Shown: one piece after another, positions 23,185-31,572 of the stretch | Numbering within the stretch: the first letter of the stretch is position 1 | Layout of the letters: each line of letters opens with the position of its first letter | Assembly (NCBI GenBank): GCA_017883135.1 | Contig: JADGOE010000016.1 | Span: forward strand, 1-45,695 | Reading direction: 5' to 3' | Origin: Acidimicrobiales bacterium | GTDB taxonomy: Bacteria > Actinomycetota > Acidimicrobiia > Acidimicrobiales > RAAP-2 | DNA length: 45,695 nt | The notes under the pieces: generated by a model | Databases searched by the model: none | The model's input: the letters and a program-made list of their open reading frames with translations, nothing else | Told to the model about the DNA's origin: nothing | Program-made: the position numbers and the translations under genes

Positions 23185-23394
23185 GTGAAGAAGGGACGCC
23201 ATCGCCGCTTCGAAGAAGCGCGCAGTTTGAAGCGGTCGGTCGCGACCGCCAACAGGCGCTGCCCCGAGTGCGGTGCCGAGCCCGACGACAAGCACGCCTC
23301 GTGGTGCTTGGCCACGGAGGACGACTACGACGAGATCCTGGGCACCGCGCCGCGGGATGCCTTGATCGTCGAGGACGACCCACTGGCCGAGTAG
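23185..23394 (+). CDS. Small zinc-ribbon-like protein (69 aa)
   Basis: The N-terminal third is strongly basic (MKKGRHRRFEEARSLKRS). A likely metal site follows: CPECG, then HASWC, giving a C-x2-C-x7-H-x3-C arrangement that suggests zinc binding. The C-terminus is acidic (VEDDPLAE). The GTG at 23185 is preceded by AAGGAG with 8 nt spacing, the best ribosome binding site nearby, so the longer open frame upstream is not used. Similar small proteins occur in actinobacteria, but I know of no assigned function. A nucleic-acid-binding role is possible from charge alone. Confidence 0.65.
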   Translation: MKKGRHRRFEEARSLKRSVATANRRCPECGAEPDDKHASWCLATEDDYDEILGTAPRDALIVEDDPLAE

Positions 23395-23420
23395 TTCCCC
23401 CGCACGTGTGACCGGTGCCG

Positions 23421-24170
23421 TCAGCGGCGGACGGTCGGATGTGGGAGGAGCGTGACCTGGCTGCGTGGGGCGGTCCGCTCGTCCAGATACGCGGCAAGTC
23501 TCCTGTAGACCTTCGTGCCGGCCATCGTTTCGAGTTCGGTCCGCATCGTGACGTAGACCGGCTCGTGCCCGATGAAGGCAGCGGGGTCCTCGGTGCACCA
23601 CCAGTGGAACTCCTCGCCCCCCTCTCCCCAGTGCCTTCGGTCCCACTGTCGGACCACCGAGGTGACCCGTCCGTCCGGCGCCGTCTCGTCCTCTCGGCGC
23701 AGTGGTAGTTGCCAGCAGACCTCCGGCTTGAGCTCGACATGGCTGCGACCCTGCGCCTCTGCAGCGAGGTGCAGCGCGCAACCCGGCCCGGCCGAGAACC
23801 CTGGCCGGTTGAGGAAGATGCAGGCGCCGTCCACCAGGCGGGTTCCGAGGTCGCCGTCGGCCAACTTCTTCACCACGCCCTTTCGACCCTGTTTGTGAAA
23901 CTGCCAGATATCGGGAGTCAGCGTCGCCGCTGCCCGCTCGACGGTGCGGGCGTCCTTCTTGCCGGTGAAGTGGGCGCCGTAGGAGCAGCAACCCTGTGCA
24001 AGCTCGGGTGCCGGGCCGGTCAGCACACCCTGGCACCCGTTTCCGAAGATGCACGTCCACCCGCTCGCCAGGAAGGTCACGTCGAACAGCCAGGTTCGTT
24101 CCTCGTCGGGGTCGTCGAAGCTGACCCACTCGTGGGTTTCGGTCGGGACGTGTTTGTGGGGCGGGGACAC
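23421..24170 (-). CDS. Cysteine-rich conserved actinobacterial protein
   Basis: A 249-residue soluble protein with eight cysteines: C40, C46, C61, C62, C117, C131, C152 and C192. The region FLASGWTCIFGNGCQGVL through GCCSYGAHF resembles a family of actinobacterial proteins of unknown function that I recall as close to metal-chelating YkgJ-type sequences. The cysteines suggest bound zinc or an Fe-S cluster. The GTG at 24170 is the likely start; it begins MSPPHKHVPTETHEW. The gene is divergent from the NfuA-like gene, with 18 bp between starts, so the two share a control region. This is the main hint to a role in Fe-S metabolism. Confidence 0.75.
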   Translation of the reverse strand: MSPPHKHVPTETHEWVSFDDPDEERTWLFDVTFLASGWTCIFGNGCQGVLTGPAPELAQGCCSYGAHFTGKKDARTVERAAATLTPDIWQFHKQGRKGVVKKLADGDLGTRLVDGACIFLNRPGFSAGPGCALHLAAEAQGRSHVELKPEVCWQLPLRREDETAPDGRVTSVVRQWDRRHWGEGGEEFHWWCTEDPAAFIGHEPVYVTMRTELETMAGTKVYRRLAAYLDERTAPRSQVTLLPHPTVRR

Positions 24171-24175
24171 TCCCT

Positions 24176-24181
24176 TATGAT
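24176..24181 (+). promoter_or_regulatory. -10 box of the NfuA-like gene, leaderless type
   Basis: TATGAT ends 7 bp before the ATG at 24189. On the opposite strand CATCAT overlaps it and ends 6 bp before the divergent GTG at 24170, so one site may fire both ways. Confidence 0.5.
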
Positions 24182-24188
24182 GGCAGGC

Positions 24189-24845
24189 ATGACTGAAGAC
24201 CGTGAGGAAGTCCGTCCGGTGTTGACCATCACCGGCGAAGCGCGGGCCACAGTGCTCGAAGTCCTCGCCAACGAGTCCGAGTCGGACTCGTTGGCCCTCT
24301 GGCTGGAGGTCAACGGCGAGATCGACGGCGCCTACGCGTACGACATGTACTTCCAGGCCCGCTCCGATGCCACTGCGGGCGACATCGTCCAGCACGACGA
24401 CGAGTTGCCGGTGGTGGTGCCCGAGGCGAGTGTCGACCGGCTGCAGGGCGCCACGCTCGACTTCGTCACGGATGCCTCCGGCGAAGGTGGGTTGGTGATC
24501 GTAAATCCGAATACGCCTCGGGCACCGACTCGCAAGGGACTCGGCTCGACTCCGGACGTGGACCTCTCCGATCCTCTGGCCCAGCGGGTCGTCTCGGTGC
24601 TCGAGGAACAGGTGAACCCGAGCATTGCCTCCCACGGCGGCCGGGCCGATCTGGTGGCTGTCGAGGACGCTTCCATCTACCTCCGGCTCAGCGGCGGTTG
24701 CCAAGGTTGCGGCATGGCCAAGGCAACCCTCTCCCAGGGGATCGAAGTGATCCTTCGTGAGGCAATCCCCGAGATCGCCAACATCGTCGACGTCACCGAT
24801 CACGCCGATGGAACCAACCCGTACTACGAGCCCGCCCACAACTAG
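24189..24845 (+). CDS. nfuA: NfuA-type Fe-S cluster carrier
   Basis: A 218-residue protein with two parts. Residues 1-105 form a degenerate A-type (HesB/IscA-like) domain that lacks the usual cysteines. Residues 125-205 form a NifU C-terminal domain with the cluster-binding motif GGCQGCGMAKATL, Cys171 and Cys174. NfuA proteins receive [4Fe-4S] clusters and pass them to client enzymes, and the cysteine-free A-type domain binds clients. The ATG at 24189 has a leaderless-type promoter. The divergent cysteine-rich gene is a candidate client or partner. The gene is convergent with the GGDEF gene, separated by a hairpin. Confidence 0.9.
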   Translation: MTEDREEVRPVLTITGEARATVLEVLANESESDSLALWLEVNGEIDGAYAYDMYFQARSDATAGDIVQHDDELPVVVPEASVDRLQGATLDFVTDASGEGGLVIVNPNTPRAPTRKGLGSTPDVDLSDPLAQRVVSVLEEQVNPSIASHGGRADLVAVEDASIYLRLSGGCQGCGMAKATLSQGIEVILREAIPEIANIVDVTDHADGTNPYYEPAHN

Positions 24846-24865
24846 CCGGCGGTACTCACCGCTGG
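24846..24865. terminator. Hairpin between nfuA and the diguanylate cyclase gene
   Basis: An 8-bp stem with one G-T pair (CCGGCGGT/ACCGCTGG) and a 4-nt ACTC loop directly follows the nfuA stop. It also lies 12 bp past the stop of the convergent gene. Confidence 0.55.
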
Positions 24866-24877
24866 ATCAACGACACG

Positions 24878-26581
24878 TCACGTCGCAGTGACGTTGGCGT
24901 ACATCTCGTCCTCGAACTCGGCGTAGCGGTTCCCGCCGCGTTCCTTTGCGGCGTACATGGCCAGGTCGGCGTTGCAGAGCAGCTGATCACTCGTGGTGCC
25001 TGGCCCATCGAATGTGATGCCGATGCTCACTGTCGCAGACACCTCTGTTCCGGCGATGGTCATCGGCTGACGAATGGCGGAGAGTATTCGCTCGGCGAGC
25101 TTGATCGCCTCGCCGGGGTGAGCGATCTCCTCGACGAGGATCCCGAATTCGTCGCCTCCGAGGCGCGCGGCGGTGTCGGACTTACGCAGGCAGCCTCCCA
25201 GGATGTCGGCCATCGCATGGAGGAGCGCGTCACCCACGAAATGTCCGAGGCTGTCGTTCACGGTCTTGAAGTTGTCCACGTCCAGAAAGAGAACGGCGAG
25301 GTGGCCATGGCTGCGCTCGATCCGTTCGACCCCGTGCTGCAGGCGATCGAGGAAGAGCGCCCGATTGCCGAGGCCGGTAAGTGAGTCGTGGAACGCCTGG
25401 AAGGACAGCCGCTCCTCGAGTCGCTTCCGGTCGGTCACATCTCGGAAGCTCCAGACGCGTCCGACGACCAGGCCATCCACCCGTTGGGGTTTCGAGTAGC
25501 GCTCGAACACCCGACCGTCGGTGAACTCGAGGATGTCGTAACCCTCGGTGTCCGCATTGCTGTAGATCTCGTCGATCTTCGCCACGAACGACTCTGGCCG
25601 CACCAGCTGATCGCGGACGAATGCGATCGCCTTGGCGTCGTCCCGCTGGGCCAGGATCGAGTCGGGCAGGTGCCACATATCGGCAAACCTGTGATTGAAG
25701 CTGGTGAAGTGGCCCGCTGAGTCGACGACGAGAATTCCGTCGGCGGTGGCGTCCAAGGTCGCGGTGAGCAGCGAAAGGGTGTCGCGAAGCTCGCGCTCGG
25801 CGGTGACGCGGGCGGTGATGTCGTGGGCGGAGACGACGTACCCTTCGACCGTTGGATCGTCGATCAGGTTGACCAGGGCGAGCTCGAACGGGATGGTTGC
25901 GGTGCCCCCGTGGCGCAACAGGCCCAACGTTACCGTGACCGGGCTGGCGGCCGAGGCTCCCCGCGACGCGCGCTCGAGTGCAGTGGCGACGACCCAGCGA
26001 TCGGCCTCACCGACCAGCTCGGCCAGCGGCCGCCCCTCGACCACCTCCGGATCATGTCCGAGCAGACGGGTGAGTGCGCCCGATACCGACTCCACGATGC
26101 CCTCCGCCGACACCAGCATCGTGATGGCAGCCGAGTTCTGTACGAGGGACCGGAAGCGGGCGTCGTGGTCGTGGAAGATCTCGAAGCGCCGACGCTGGGT
26201 CAGGTCTCGTAGCGCCATCAGCACTGCACCCTCTTCGAGCCATGAGACCGGTGCGCCGACCAGCTCCATCAGGCGCCAACCGGTTGCCGTCCTGAGTCGG
26301 ATCTCGATCGGCGTGCCCACGACTTTGTCCTGGACGGTGCCCAGTGAGCGCAGAACCAGCTCCAGATCCTCGGGGTGGACGAGATCGAGCCCGGACAGGC
26401 CGATCGAGTCGTGAGCCGACCGGCCGAACAGGCACTCGGCAGCATGGTTTGCCCAACGCAGCCGACCTTGCGAGTCGATGAGTATGACCGTGTCGGGAAA
26501 CTCGCGGAGGAGCCTCGCCAGGTCGCGCTCGTCGCCGGTCTCCAGCAGCGCACAGGCACGCTCGAATCCACCGTTGGCCAT
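24878..26581 (-). CDS. Diguanylate cyclase with three PAS domains
   Basis: A 567-residue cytoplasmic signalling protein. Three PAS regions lie at about 20-125, 140-258 and 270-385; a GGDEF domain fills 395-560. The active site RLGGDEFG is intact at 475-479 and an inhibitory I-site RKSD lies at 466-469, five residues before it, so c-di-GMP synthesis with product inhibition is expected. The protein stops at FEDEMYANVTAT, just where GGDEF-EAL proteins continue into the linker to the phosphodiesterase domain, so an EAL domain may have been lost. No membrane segment is seen. The ATG at 26581 lacks a clear ribosome binding site. Confidence 0.95.
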   Translation of the reverse strand: MANGGFERACALLETGDERDLARLLREFPDTVILIDSQGRLRWANHAAECLFGRSAHDSIGLSGLDLVHPEDLELVLRSLGTVQDKVVGTPIEIRLRTATGWRLMELVGAPVSWLEEGAVLMALRDLTQRRRFEIFHDHDARFRSLVQNSAAITMLVSAEGIVESVSGALTRLLGHDPEVVEGRPLAELVGEADRWVVATALERASRGASAASPVTVTLGLLRHGGTATIPFELALVNLIDDPTVEGYVVSAHDITARVTAERELRDTLSLLTATLDATADGILVVDSAGHFTSFNHRFADMWHLPDSILAQRDDAKAIAFVRDQLVRPESFVAKIDEIYSNADTEGYDILEFTDGRVFERYSKPQRVDGLVVGRVWSFRDVTDRKRLEERLSFQAFHDSLTGLGNRALFLDRLQHGVERIERSHGHLAVLFLDVDNFKTVNDSLGHFVGDALLHAMADILGGCLRKSDTAARLGGDEFGILVEEIAHPGEAIKLAERILSAIRQPMTIAGTEVSATVSIGITFDGPGTTSDQLLCNADLAMYAAKERGGNRYAEFEDEMYANVTAT

Positions 26582-26665
26582 GGGTCGTTCATCGACCGGA
26601 CGGGCAAGGAGATTGAGAGGCCTTCGGACAGGTTGGTCAGGTGAAGTCCCTGGGCGTGGGCCCCC

Positions 26666-27403
26666 TCACGACCTCCCGGGCGCCAGATGGCCGTCGAGCC
26701 AAACCAGGGTTCGCCTCCATCCGTCGGCGGCTGCCGCCGCCGAGTACGAGGGTCTGGCATCGCAGTGGAATCCGTGTTCGGCGTCCGGGTACCGGACGAT
26801 CTCGGTCTCGACCGGCGCGTGCACCGCCAGCTTCGCCGAGAGCCGCTCCACGTCCTCGGTGGGAATGCTCTGATCCGCGTCTCCGAACAGGCCCAACCAC
26901 GGAGTCGGCATGCCGGCGATGAGACCGAGCAGGGACGGCATCGACGTGCTCCGGCCGGTGACGATCCCCCCGCCGTAGAAGCCGACGGCTGCTCCCAAGG
27001 CCATGGTGCCGGCCACCAGGAACGCGACTCGGCCTCCCATGCAGAATCCGACGATGCCGATCTGATCGTCGACCCAGCCGGCGTCGCGGAGGTAAGCGAC
27101 CGCGGCGCCCACGTCGGCGAGGATCCCATCGTCACCGAGCGCCTGCATGTGGGAGACGACCAGGCTGAAGTCGTCGTAGCCGAAGGTCGGCGAACCGGTG
27201 CGGTGGAAGAGGTGGGGGGCCACTGCGTGGTACCCGGCGTCGGCGAACCGGCGGGTGACGTCCTCGATGTGGGCATTGACGCCGAAGGCCTCCTGGACGA
27301 CCACCACAGCGCCGCGAGCGGGTGCAGCGCCGGTATCCGGCCGCGCCTCGTAGCACGGCACGGGGCCATCGGGGCCGACGAGGTCGAAGGTGCGGGTCTC
27401 CAT
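26666..27403 (-). CDS. Dienelactone hydrolase family protein
   Basis: A 245-residue alpha/beta hydrolase of the dienelactone hydrolase family. The Cys-Asp-His triad is placed at Cys121 (GFCMGG), Asp175 or 177 (GDADQSIP) and His210 (AEHGFHCD), with the activating glutamate in QEAFGVN. Members cleave dienelactones or other small esters and lactones; the substrate here cannot be inferred. No aromatic degradation genes lie nearby. The ATG at 27403 is chosen for conservation; no clear Shine-Dalgarno motif precedes it. It is divergent from the prepilin peptidase gene. Confidence 0.9.
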   Translation of the reverse strand: METRTFDLVGPDGPVPCYEARPDTGAAPARGAVVVVQEAFGVNAHIEDVTRRFADAGYHAVAPHLFHRTGSPTFGYDDFSLVVSHMQALGDDGILADVGAAVAYLRDAGWVDDQIGIVGFCMGGRVAFLVAGTMALGAAVGFYGGGIVTGRSTSMPSLLGLIAGMPTPWLGLFGDADQSIPTEDVERLSAKLAVHAPVETEIVRYPDAEHGFHCDARPSYSAAAAADGWRRTLVWLDGHLAPGRS

Positions 27404-27442
27404 AGACGGACCACGATGCCCGATCCACCACTGAACGTCCAG

Positions 27443-27448
27443 TACGTT
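27443..27448 (+). promoter_or_regulatory. -10 box of the prepilin peptidase gene, leaderless type
   Basis: TACGTT ends 7 bp before the GTG at 27456 and supports that start over the upstream TTG at 27447. Confidence 0.45.
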
Positions 27449-27455
27449 GCCGGGG

Positions 27456-28253
27456 GTGGAGATCCTGCTCGTAGCCGGTGTGTCGGTAGCCGGCCTCGTC
27501 GTCGGGGGCGCCCTCGATCCGATCGGCCAGCGGCTGGCCGATCGCAGTCAGGCCGCTGCCGATGCTCGGCGTGCCCAACATGAGCGCCGGCGCGCGGAGG
27601 AGGGTTTCGACAGCGCACCGGACGGCGCCGCCGAGGATCGCCAGCTGGCGGAGAGCACGGTGGGGAATCTGCTGCCCGCCGGCCGTTCACCCTTCCGGAC
27701 GGTGGCGGCGGCGGTGGCCACCGGCGCGCTGTTCGGTGTGGCAGCCGGCCGGTTCGGCGCCCACCTGGTGCTGGCACCGTTCTGTGTCTTCTTCGCGATG
27801 TTGGTGGTCATCTCCGTCACCGACCTCTCCCACCGGCTGGTGCCCCGCAACGTGATCTACGCCGCCTTGGCCCTCATCGTCCCGCTGCTGGTGGCCACCT
27901 CGGCCGTCGACGACACCTGGCACAGCCTGGCCGGCTCCGCCATCGCCGGGGGGGTCGCCTTCGGGATCTTCTTCACGATCTGGTGGTTCATCCCGCGCGG
28001 CATGGGCTTCGGCGACGTACGCCTGGCCGGCGCCATCGGCCTGACGGTCGGCTACCTCAGCCTCTTGCACGCCTACGTGGCGTTTCTGGCCGGATTCGTG
28101 GTGGGAATGGTCTTCGGATTCGTGGTGATGGTGGTCTCGTCGTCGGGCCGCAAGACGCGGATCCCCTTCGCCCCGTCGCTTGCCGCCGGAGCGGTGATCG
28201 CTGTCTTCTGGGGCGGGCACCTGGCCCAGAGCCTGTTCCATGCCGGATCGTGA
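27456..28253 (+). CDS. Prepilin peptidase (A24 family)
   Basis: A 265-residue polytopic membrane protease that cleaves type IV prepilin or pseudopilin leaders. The two catalytic aspartates are Asp123 in SVTDLSHRLVPR and Asp187 in GMGFGDVRLAG, the GxGD motif of the family. Six or seven hydrophobic helices can be traced after residue 85. The N-terminal methyltransferase domain of classical PilD is not recognisable: residues 25-80 are instead a charged cytoplasmic segment without the CxxC motifs. No pilus genes occur in the window. The GTG start matches a leaderless promoter. Confidence 0.9.
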   Translation: MEILLVAGVSVAGLVVGGALDPIGQRLADRSQAAADARRAQHERRRAEEGFDSAPDGAAEDRQLAESTVGNLLPAGRSPFRTVAAAVATGALFGVAAGRFGAHLVLAPFCVFFAMLVVISVTDLSHRLVPRNVIYAALALIVPLLVATSAVDDTWHSLAGSAIAGGVAFGIFFTIWWFIPRGMGFGDVRLAGAIGLTVGYLSLLHAYVAFLAGFVVGMVFGFVVMVVSSSGRKTRIPFAPSLAAGAVIAVFWGGHLAQSLFHAGS

Positions 28254-28293
28254 CCCGCGGCGCGCCCCAGGCTGCGATGCCGGTGGCCCCGAG

Positions 28294-28299
28294 TAGATT
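28294..28299 (+). promoter_or_regulatory. -10 box of the aroC operon, leaderless type
   Basis: TAGATT ends 7 bp before the ATG of aroC at 28307, with no Shine-Dalgarno motif. This would be the promoter for the aroC-aroK-aroB-aroQ-pepP-efp unit. Confidence 0.55.
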
Positions 28300-28306
28300 T
28301 GCCTGA

Positions 28307-29527
28307 ATGCTGCGCTACCTGACTGCCGGTGAATCCCATGGGCGCGCCCTGGTCGTCATCGTCGAGGGCATGCCTGCAGGCCTGTTGGTGACAGTGGAGG
28401 ACATCGAGCGGGGGCTGTCCCGCCGGCGACTCGGGTTCGGGCGGGGACCCCGGATGCGCTTCGAAGCCGACGAGGTGACCCTGGTCGGTGGTATCCGTCA
28501 CGGGCGGACCCTCGGGTCACCGATCGCGATCGAGATCGCCAACACCGAATGGCCCAAGTGGGAGACGGAGATGTCGCCGAGCCCTGGGCTTCCCTCGAAG
28601 GTACTCACCCAGCCCCGACCCGGCCATGCGGACCTTTCGGGGATGCTCAAGTATGGGCTCACCGACGCCAGGGATGTGCTCGAGCGGGCCTCGGCGCGCG
28701 AGACGGCAGCCCGGGTGGCCGCCGGCACGCTGGCCAAGTTGCTGCTGTGGCAGATCGGCATCGACGTCGTCAGCCACATCGTGCAACTCGGTCCCGAACG
28801 GGCCGAGGCCGGATCGCTCCCTACGGTGGCGGACCTCGCCCGCATCGATGAGTCCCCGGTGCGGTGCGCCGACCCTGGCGCCGAGGCGCAGATGATCACC
28901 GCGGTCAAGGCGGCGGCCAAGGCCGGTGACTCGCTCGGCGGGGTCGCCGAGGTGATCGCCCACGGGGTGCCGGTGGGCCTCGGGAGCCATGTGCACTGGG
29001 ACCGTCGGCTCGATGCCCTGCTGGCCCAGGCCCTGATGAGCATCCAAGCGGTCAAGGCGGTGGAGTTCGGCGACGGGTGGGAAGTGGCCGGTCTCAGAGG
29101 ATCTGAAGCCCACGACGCAATCCGGATCGCCCGCGCCGAGGATGGAGAAACTGCTGCGATGCTCGGCGGTGGGTACGTGCGGGACACCCACCGGGCAGGG
29201 GGCATCGAAGGCGGGATCTCTACCGGGTCGCCGATCGTGGCCCGGGTGGCGATGAAGCCTCTGGCCACTCTCAACCGCCCCACCCTGGGAACCGTGGACG
29301 TGGTGACCAAGGAGTCGACCGTTTCGTTCAAGGAGCGCACCGACGTCACCGCGGTCCCGGCCATGGGGGTGGTGGCCGAGACGATGACGGCACTGGTGCT
29401 CGCCTCCGAATCGCTTCGCAAGTTCGGTGGCGACTCGGTCGAGGAGCTCCGGCGCAACCGCGAGGGGTACCTGGCCGCACTGGAAGGGGCGCGGTCCGAG
29501 GCACCCCCGGCTCCGGCCGATGGTTGA
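28307..29527 (+). CDS. aroC: Chorismate synthase
   Basis: A 406-residue enzyme that converts 5-enolpyruvylshikimate 3-phosphate to chorismate using reduced FMN. The N-terminal signature MLRYLTAGESHGRALVVI is followed by RRLGFGRGPRM, the FMN-binding RASARETAARVAAG region, and GGISTGSPIVARVAMKP. Length and start agree with actinobacterial AroC. It is the first gene of an operon; its stop overlaps the aroK start by 8 bp. Chorismate feeds menaquinone synthesis (menD and others in this window), aromatic amino acids and folate. Confidence 0.98.
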   Translation: MLRYLTAGESHGRALVVIVEGMPAGLLVTVEDIERGLSRRRLGFGRGPRMRFEADEVTLVGGIRHGRTLGSPIAIEIANTEWPKWETEMSPSPGLPSKVLTQPRPGHADLSGMLKYGLTDARDVLERASARETAARVAAGTLAKLLLWQIGIDVVSHIVQLGPERAEAGSLPTVADLARIDESPVRCADPGAEAQMITAVKAAAKAGDSLGGVAEVIAHGVPVGLGSHVHWDRRLDALLAQALMSIQAVKAVEFGDGWEVAGLRGSEAHDAIRIARAEDGETAAMLGGGYVRDTHRAGGIEGGISTGSPIVARVAMKPLATLNRPTLGTVDVVTKESTVSFKERTDVTAVPAMGVVAETMTALVLASESLRKFGGDSVEELRRNREGYLAALEGARSEAPPAPADG

Positions 29528-30044
29528 CCGTCTCGTACTGGTGGGCATGATGGGTGCCGGGAAGACCACCGTCGGCCGACTGGCCGCCGACCACCTGGGT
29601 TGGAGGTATCTCGACTCGGACGCCGAGGTGGTGGCCGCTACCGGCTGCACCGTACGCGAGCTCTTCGCCGAGCGGGGTGAGGACGCGTTCCGGGCCGAAG
29701 AGGCCAGCGTGCTGGCCGAGGCGCTGACCGGAGACGAGTCGGTCGTGGTGTCGGCCGCCGGCGGGGTGGTCCTGGCGGAGTCCAATCGGCGGCTGCTGAT
29801 GGGCTCGGGTACCGTGGTGTGGCTTCGTGCCCGGCCCGGCACACTGGCCGGCCGGGTGGGCAGTGGCGACGGGAGGCCACTGCTGGGCGAGGATCCCGCA
29901 GTTTCGTTGGCCGACCTCGACCGTGTCCGCCGACCCCTGTATGAGGAAGTGTCCACCGCGGTGGTGGACGTGGACGGCCTCACTCCCCTCCAGGTGGTCG
30001 ATCGCGTCCTCGAGGTGGCCGGCCTGGGGACAGCGACCGGATGA
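29520..30044 (+). CDS. aroK: Shikimate kinase
   Basis: A 174-residue P-loop kinase that phosphorylates shikimate with ATP. The Walker A motif is GMMGAGKTT near residue 8, the shikimate-binding segment is LDSDAEV, SAAGGVVL is the central Gly-rich motif, and the LID arginine lies in GRPLLGED. The ATG at 29520 overlaps the end of aroC by 8 bp. The stop overlaps the aroB start in ATGA. Confidence 0.96.
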   Translation: MVDRLVLVGMMGAGKTTVGRLAADHLGWRYLDSDAEVVAATGCTVRELFAERGEDAFRAEEASVLAEALTGDESVVVSAAGGVVLAESNRRLLMGSGTVVWLRARPGTLAGRVGSGDGRPLLGEDPAVSLADLDRVRRPLYEEVSTAVVDVDGLTPLQVVDRVLEVAGLGTATG

Positions 30045-31117
30045 GGACCGTGCCCGTCGAGTTGGGGGTGCGGCGTTACGACGTCGTGGTGGGGGAGGGT
30101 GCCGTCAGGATGTTGGCCGGCATCGTGTCCGCCGTGCTGCCCGGGGCGGCTCGGGCAGCCATCGTCACCCAGTCCGGTATCGGGGTGTCGGTCGACCCGG
30201 GCCTGCCCTCCGACTTGTTCACGGTGCCCGCTGGCGAGGAGGCCAAGTCGCTGGCGGTGGTCGAGGATCTGTGCCGGGGGTTCGCACGAGCCGGACTGAG
30301 TCGATCCGATGTGGTGATCGCCGTCGGTGGCGGCGTGGTCACCGACGTGGCCGGCTTCGCCGCGGCCTCCTTCCACCGGGGGATCGCCTACGTCAACGTT
30401 CCCACTTCGCTGCTGGGGCAGGTCGATGCCGCCATCGGCGGCAAGACCGGCGTCAACATTCCCGAGGGGAAGAACCTGGTCGGTGCCTTCTGGCAACCCA
30501 GGGCGGTCCTGTGCGACACCGATTCGCTGTCGACCCTGCCGCCCCGCGAGTGGGCATCTGGTCGCGGGGAGATGGCCAAGTACGAATTGTTGGGAGGCGT
30601 GGCCGACCGAGTCGGCCGACCTGGTGCCTCGCTGCTCGACCTGGCCTTGGACGAGCAGGTGGCCCGGTGCGTCGCGATCAAGGCCGAGGTGGTGGCCTCG
30701 GACGAACGCGAGGGGGATCGCCGCGTGGTGCTCAACTACGGGCATACCCTGGCCCACGCCCTCGAGGCCTCTGCATTCGGCGCGGAGACCGGTTCGGGTC
30801 TGCGTCACGGGGAGGCGGTGGCCATCGGCCTCGTCTTCGCCGGCCTGTTGGCCCGCAGGCTCGGCCGCATCGACGACGAGCGGGCGGATCTGCACCGAAA
30901 GGTGGTCACCGCGTTCGATCTCTCCCCGCTGCTGCCCGCCGAGGTCGACTCCGACCGGCTGGTGTCGTTCATGGCCCGGGACAAGAAGGCCGACCACGAT
31001 CTCACCTTCGTACTGGACGGTCCTGACGGTGTCGATGTCGTGCGTGGCATCGACGGGGCCGATGTGGTCGCTACCCTTGAGGAGATGGAGCATCGCGAAC
31101 GTGGGAGGGGAGCGTGA
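30041..31117 (+). CDS. aroB: 3-Dehydroquinate synthase
   Basis: A 358-residue NAD- and metal-dependent cyclase that turns DAHP into 3-dehydroquinate. The NAD site is GGGVVTDVAGFAAASFHRG, PTSLLGQVDAAIGGKTGVN is the family signature, and metal-binding histidines lie in NYGHTLAHALE and LRHGEAVAIG. ATG at 30041 overlaps the aroK stop by 4 bp. The stop overlaps the aroQ start in GTGA. Confidence 0.97.
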   Translation: MRTVPVELGVRRYDVVVGEGAVRMLAGIVSAVLPGAARAAIVTQSGIGVSVDPGLPSDLFTVPAGEEAKSLAVVEDLCRGFARAGLSRSDVVIAVGGGVVTDVAGFAAASFHRGIAYVNVPTSLLGQVDAAIGGKTGVNIPEGKNLVGAFWQPRAVLCDTDSLSTLPPREWASGRGEMAKYELLGGVADRVGRPGASLLDLALDEQVARCVAIKAEVVASDEREGDRRVVLNYGHTLAHALEASAFGAETGSGLRHGEAVAIGLVFAGLLARRLGRIDDERADLHRKVVTAFDLSPLLPAEVDSDRLVSFMARDKKADHDLTFVLDGPDGVDVVRGIDGADVVATLEEMEHRERGRGA

Positions 31118-31572
31118 GGGGCAACGGGTTGATCGTTGCGTTGTCCGGACCGAACCTCGACCAATTGGGCCAGCGCGAGCCCGCCATCTACGGGACCGGG
31201 ACCATCGCCGACCACATTGGCGCCGCAACTGCGGCCGCAGCGGTCCACGGGTACGTCCTCGAGCACTTCCAGACCAACCACGAAGGCGCGCTTGTCGAGG
31301 CGGTCCACGCGGCGCGGGCCCGTGCGGACGCCATCATCATCAATGCGGGAGCGCTCTCGCACACGTCGTGGTCGCTCCGCGACGCCCTGGCCGGCTTCGG
31401 TGGCGTGGTGGTGGAACTCCATCTGTCCAATCCCGCGGCCCGAGAGCCGTTCCGTCACACCTCGACCATCGCCCCGGTGGCCGACGGGTGCATCGCCGGC
31501 TTCGGTGGCCTGGGCTATCCGCTGGCCATCGAGGCAGTGGTCAGACTGCTCACCGGCACCAGCGGGCAGTGA
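31114..31572 (+). CDS. aroQ: 3-Dehydroquinate dehydratase, type II
   Basis: A 152-residue type II dehydroquinase, which forms a dodecamer and dehydrates 3-dehydroquinate. Visible active-site elements are the Asn in SGPNLDQLG, the Arg and Tyr of GQREPAIYG, the Asn of INAGALSHTS, and the Glu-His pair of VELHLSN, followed by EPFRHTS. The GTG at 31114 overlaps the aroB stop by 4 bp. The stop overlaps the next gene in GTGA. Confidence 0.94.
   Translation: MRGNGLIVALSGPNLDQLGQREPAIYGTGTIADHIGAATAAAAVHGYVLEHFQTNHEGALVEAVHAARARADAIIINAGALSHTSWSLRDALAGFGGVVVELHLSNPAAREPFRHTSTIAPVADGCIAGFGGLGYPLAIEAVVRLLTGTSGQ

Noticed and set aside
23709-24188. An extended N-terminus for the NfuA-like protein.
   Set aside because: The extra residues are antisense to the cysteine-rich gene, and the ATG at 24189 has a clear leaderless promoter.
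28517-31228. A 900-codon open frame antisense to aroC, aroK and aroB.
   Set aside because: The aro genes on the plus strand are unmistakable; the antisense product is low in complexity and His/Gly/Arg-rich.
30327-31568. An extended N-terminus for the Xaa-Pro peptidase.
   Set aside because: It overlaps aroB and aroQ in another frame; the GTG at 31569 overlapping the aroQ stop is the family-consistent start.
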